Source: Rutidosis leptorrhynchoides (taxonomy: Eukaryota; Streptophyta; Magnoliopsida; Asterales; Asteraceae). From it: a stretch of DNA of 64,000 bases. The position numbers and the translations under genes were made by a program. The stretch spans positions 716,526,001 through 716,590,000 of the forward strand of contig NC_092333.1 of assembly GCF_046630445.1 (NCBI RefSeq). Direction: 5' to 3'. This document shows positions 60,001-64,000 of this stretch, one piece after another. Below the pieces are notes generated by a model. It was not told the DNA's origin and did no database searches. It was given only the letters and a program-made list of their open reading frames with translations. Position 1 is the stretch's first letter; each line of letters starts with the position of its first letter.

Positions 60001-61621
60001 GAAACAACTGAATATGAGGCAGCGTAGGTGGATTGAATTATTGAATGATTACGACTTTGAGATTCGTTACCACCCGGGGAAGGCAAATGTGGTAGCCGAT
60101 GCCTTGAGCAGGAAGGACAGAGAACCCATTCGAGTAAAATCTATGAATATAATGATTCATAATAACATTACTACTCAAATAAAGGAGGCGCAACAAGGAG
60201 TTTTAAAAGAGGGAAATTTAAAGGATGAAATACCCAAAGGATCGGAGAAGCATCTTAATATTCGGGAAGACGGAACCCGGTATAGGGCTGAAAGGATTTG
60301 GGTACCAAAATTTGGAGATATGAGAGAAATGGTACTTAGAGAAGCTCATAAAACCAGATACTCAATACATCCTGGAACGGGGAAGATGTACAAGGATCTC
60401 AAGAAACATTTTTGGTGGCCGGGTATGAAAGCCGATGTTGCTAAATACGTGGGAGAATGTTTGACGTGTTCTAAGGTCAAAGCTGAGCATCAGAAACCAT
60501 CAGGTCTACTTCAACAACCCGAAATCCCGGAATGGAAATGGGAAAACATTACCATGGATTTCATCACTAAATTGCCAAGGACTGCAAGTGGTTTTGATAC
60601 TATTTGGGTAATAGTTGATCGTCTCACCAAATCAGCACACTTCCTACCAATAAGAGAAGATGACAAGATGGAGAAGTTAGCACGACTGTATTTGAAGGAA
60701 GTCGTCTCCAGACATGGAATACCAATCTCTATTATCTCTGATAGGGATGGCAGATTTATTTCAAGATTCTGGCAGACATTACAGCAAGCATTAGGAACTC
60801 GTCTAGACATGAGTACTGCCTATCATCCACAAACTGATGGGCAGAGCGAAAGGACGATACAAACGCTTGAAGACATGCTACGAGCATGTGTTATTGATTT
60901 CGGAAACAGTTGGGATCGACATCTACCGTTAGCAGAATTTTCCTACAACAACAGCTACCATTCAAGCATTGAGATGGCGCCGTTTGAAGCACTTTATGGT
61001 AGAAAGTGCAGGTCTTCGATTTGTTGGAGTGAATTGGGGGATAGACAGATTACGGGTCCGGAGATTATACAAGAAACTACCGAGAAGATCATCCAAATTC
61101 AACAACGGTTGAAAACCGCCCAAAGTCGACAAAAGAGCTACGCTGACATTAAAAGAAAAGATATAGAATTTGAAATTGGAGAGATGGTCATGCTTAAAGT
61201 TGCACCTTGGAAAGGCGTTGTTCGATTTGGTAAACGAGGGAAATTAAATCCAAGGTATATTGGACCATTCAAGATTATTGATCGTGTCGGACCAGTAGCT
61301 TACCGACTTGAGTTACCTCAACAACTCACGGCTGTACATAACACTTTCCACGTCTCGAATTTGAAGAAATGTTTTGCTAAAGAAGATCTCACTATTCCGT
61401 TAGATGAAATCCAAATCAACGAAAAACTTCAATTCATCGAAGAACCCGTCGAAATAATGGATCGTGAGGTTAAAAGACTTAAGCAACACAAGATACCAAT
61501 TGTTAAGGTTCGATGGAATGCTCGTAGAGGACCCGAGTTCACCTGGGAGCATGAAGATCAGATGAAGAAGAAATACCCGCATCTATTTCCAGAAGATTCG
61601 TCAACACCTTCAACAGCTTAA
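57050..61621 (+). pseudogene. gag-pol of C2: gag, protease, RT, RNase H, integrase, chromodomain (one stop)
   Basis: One continuous frame of about 1,520 codons is broken only by a TGA at 58238-58240, between the last zinc knuckle and the protease. Domains in order: capsid, Asn-rich linker, three zinc knuckles, protease (FDSGADRSY), RT ([10 protein letters not shown]), RNase H ([17 protein letters not shown]), integrase ([12 protein letters not shown] zinc end, [23 protein letters not shown]) and a C-terminal chromodomain ([26 protein letters not shown]). The chromodomain places it in the Tekay/Del chromoviruses and is known to direct such elements to heterochromatin. Confidence 0.95.
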
Positions 61622-61656
61622 AATTTCGGGACGAAATTTATTTAACGGGTAGGTAC
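61622..61656 (+). promoter_or_regulatory. Polypurine-tract region of C2
   Basis: AACGGGTAGGTAC lies directly before the TG of LTR3, preceded by the AAATTTCGGGACGAAATTT inverted pair seen in A and B. Confidence 0.8.
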
Positions 61657-64000
61657 TGTAGTGACCCGAACTTTTCCATGTTTATATATATTAATTGAGA
61701 TTGATATTTACATGATTAAATGTTTCCAACATGTTAAGCAATCAAACTTGTTAAGACTTGATTAATTGAAATAGGTTTCATATAGACAATTGACCACCCA
61801 AGTTGACCGGTGATTCACGAACGTTAAAACTTGTAAAAACTATATGATGACATATATATGGTTATATATATAGTTAACATTATATTATGATAATTAAACA
61901 TATCATTAAGTATATTAACAATGAACTACATATGTAAAAACAGGACTACTAACTTAATAATTTTGAAACGAGACATATATGTAACGATTATCGTTGTAAC
62001 GACATTTAATGTATATATATCATATTAAGAGATATTCGTACATCATAATATCATGATAATATAATAATTTAAAATCTCTTTTGATATTATAAACATTGGG
62101 TTAACAACATTTAACAAGATCGTTAACCTAAAGGTTTCAAAACAACATTTACATGTAACGACTAACGATGACTTAACGACTCAGTTAAAATGTATATACA
62201 TGTAGTGTTTTAATATGTATTTATACACTTTTGAAAGACTTCAATACACTTATCAAAATACTTCTACTTAACAAAAATGCTTACAATTACATCCTCGTTC
62301 AGTTTCATCAACAATTCTACTCGTATGCACCCGTATTCGTACTCGTACAATACACAGCTTTTAGATGTATGTACTATTGGTATATACACTCCAATGATCA
62401 GCTCTTAGCAGCCCATGTGAGTCACCTAACACATGTGGGAACCATCATTTGGCAACTAGCATGAAATATCTCATAAAATTACAAAAATATGAGTAATCAT
62501 TCATGACTTATTTACATGAAAACAAAATTACATATCCTTTATATCTAATCCATACACCAACGACCAAAAACACCTACAAACACTTTCATTCTTCAATTTT
62601 CTTCATCTAATTGATCTCTCTCAAGTTCTATCTTCAAGTTCTAAGTGTTCTTCATAAATTCCAAAAGTTCTAGTTTCATAAAATCAAGAATACTTTCAAG
62701 TTTGCTAGCTCACTTCCAATCTTGTAAGGTGATCATCCAACCTCAAGAAATCTTTGTTTCTTACAGTAGGTTATCATTCTAATACAAGGTAATAATCATA
62801 TTCAAACTTTGGTTCAATTTCTATAACTATAACAATCTTATTTCAAGTGATGATCTTACTTGAACTTGTTTTTGTGTCATGATTCTGCTTCAAGAACTTC
62901 GAGCCATCCAAGGATCCATTGAAGCTAGATCCATTTTTTTCTTTTCCAGTAGGTTTATCCAAGGAAATTAAGGTAGTAATGATGTTCATAACATCATTCG
63001 ATTCATACATATAAAGCTATCTTATTCGAAGGTTTAAACTTGTAATCACTAGAACATAGTTTAGTTAATTCTAAACTTGTTCGCAAACAAAAGTTAATCC
63101 TTCTAACTTGACTTTTAAAATCAACTAAACACATGTTCTATATCTATATGATATGCTAACTTAATGATTTAAAACCTGTAAACACGAAAAACACCGTAAA
63201 ACCGGATTTACGCCGTCGTAGTAACACCGCGGGCTGTTTTGGGTTAGTTAATTAAAAACTATGATAAACTTTGATTTAAAAGTTGTTATTCTGAGAAAAT
63301 GATTTTTATTATGAACATGAAACTATATCCAAAAATTATGGTTAAACTCAAAGTGGAAGTATGTTTTCTAAAATGGTCATATAGACGTCGTTCTTTCGAC
63401 TGAAATGACTACCTTTACAAAAACGACTTGTAACTTATTTTTCCGACTATAAACCTATACTTTTTCTATTTAGATTCATAAAATAGAGTTCAATATGAAA
63501 TCATAGCAATTTGATTCACTCAAAACGGATTTAAAATGAAGAAGTTATGGGTAAAACAAGATTGGATAATTTTTCTCATTTTAGCTACGTGAAAATTGGT
63601 AACAAATCTATTCCAACCATAACTTAATCAACTTGTATTGTATATTATGTAATCTTGAGATACCATAGACACGTATACAATGTTTCGACCTATCATGTCG
63701 ACACATCTATATATATTTCGGAACAACCATAGACACTCTATATGTGAATGTTGGAGTTAGCTATACAGGGTTGAGGTTGATTCCAAAATATATATAGTTT
63801 GAGTTGTGATCAATACTGAGATACGTATACACTGGGTCGTGGATTGATTCAAGATAATATTTATCGATTTATTTCTGTACATCTAACTGTGGACAACTAG
63901 TTATAGGTTACTAATGAGGACAGCTGACTTAATAAACTTAAAACATCAAAATATATTAAAAGTGTTGTAAATATATTTTGAACATACTTTGATATATATG
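61657..64000 (+). repeat. 3' LTR of C2 (truncated by window end)
   Basis: It follows LTR2 closely to base 64000. By comparison about 900 bp remain outside the window. Confidence 0.95.

Larger units (their letters stand above)
51809..64000 (+). mobile_element. Tekay-like chromovirus copy C2 (right LTR runs off window)
   Basis: LTR2 51809-55059, interior 55060-61656, LTR3 from 61657. The LTRs differ at about eleven positions in the 2.34 kb compared by eye, so the copy is young. It has the same gene order as C1 and a full-length pol ending in a chromodomain. The 5 bp before LTR2 are CCGGG; the same should follow LTR3 outside the window. Confidence 0.93.

Overview
The window is plant nuclear DNA, AT-rich and dominated by nested LTR retrotransposons. 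Spliceosomal introns, Athila and Tekay-type elements, a LINE, SINE-like sequences and a Helitron end all point to a eudicot. The LTR families resemble those I associate with Asteraceae, but that placement is from memory and was not tested by a search. The only complete host gene I can support is a 12-exon gene on the minus strand (37475-43986) for an RRP6-like 3'-5' exoribonuclease (RRP6L3).

Layout. (1) 1-23545: minus-strand Tekay-like element A, without gag-pol. Its left LTR is cut by the window edge. Its other LTR (3877-23545) is split by a young 16,980-bp Athila element (4811-21790, TSD AGAAC). The Athila element carries gag-pro, pol, a small zinc-knuckle ORF and an intact env-like gene that appears to be spliced. 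(2) 23546-25743: intergenic DNA with a Helitron 3' end, then a broken copy of the RRP6L3 3' end. (3) 25744-35349: Tekay-like element B (TSD AATGC), a relative of A, inserted in that broken copy. (4) 35350-37474: the rest of the broken copy and a LINE remnant. (5) 37475-44431: RRP6L3 and a SINE-like repeat close upstream. (6) 44432-64000: plus-strand Tekay family C. Copy C1 is cut inside its reverse transcriptase by a second copy, C2, whose right LTR runs off the window.

Most notable content. Family C carries, between its primer-binding site and gag, an acidic-repeat ORF and a complete F-box gene, the latter intact in both copies although gag-pol is broken in both. Elements A and B carry the same fossil piece of a poly(A)-binding-protein gene. 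The Athila element holds a duplicate of its own LTR core promoter (paired GC-rich palindromes plus a TATA-like site) just upstream of its env-like gene. A related promoter layout, with a different palindrome pair, occurs in the LTR of element A. Families B and C share a stem-loop with arms of 17-18 bp and a 57-nt loop.

How the parts relate. The retroelements are independent insertions that have disrupted each other and one duplicated gene end. RRP6L3 itself has intact splice sites and all catalytic residues, so it is probably functional although transposons lie on both sides of it.
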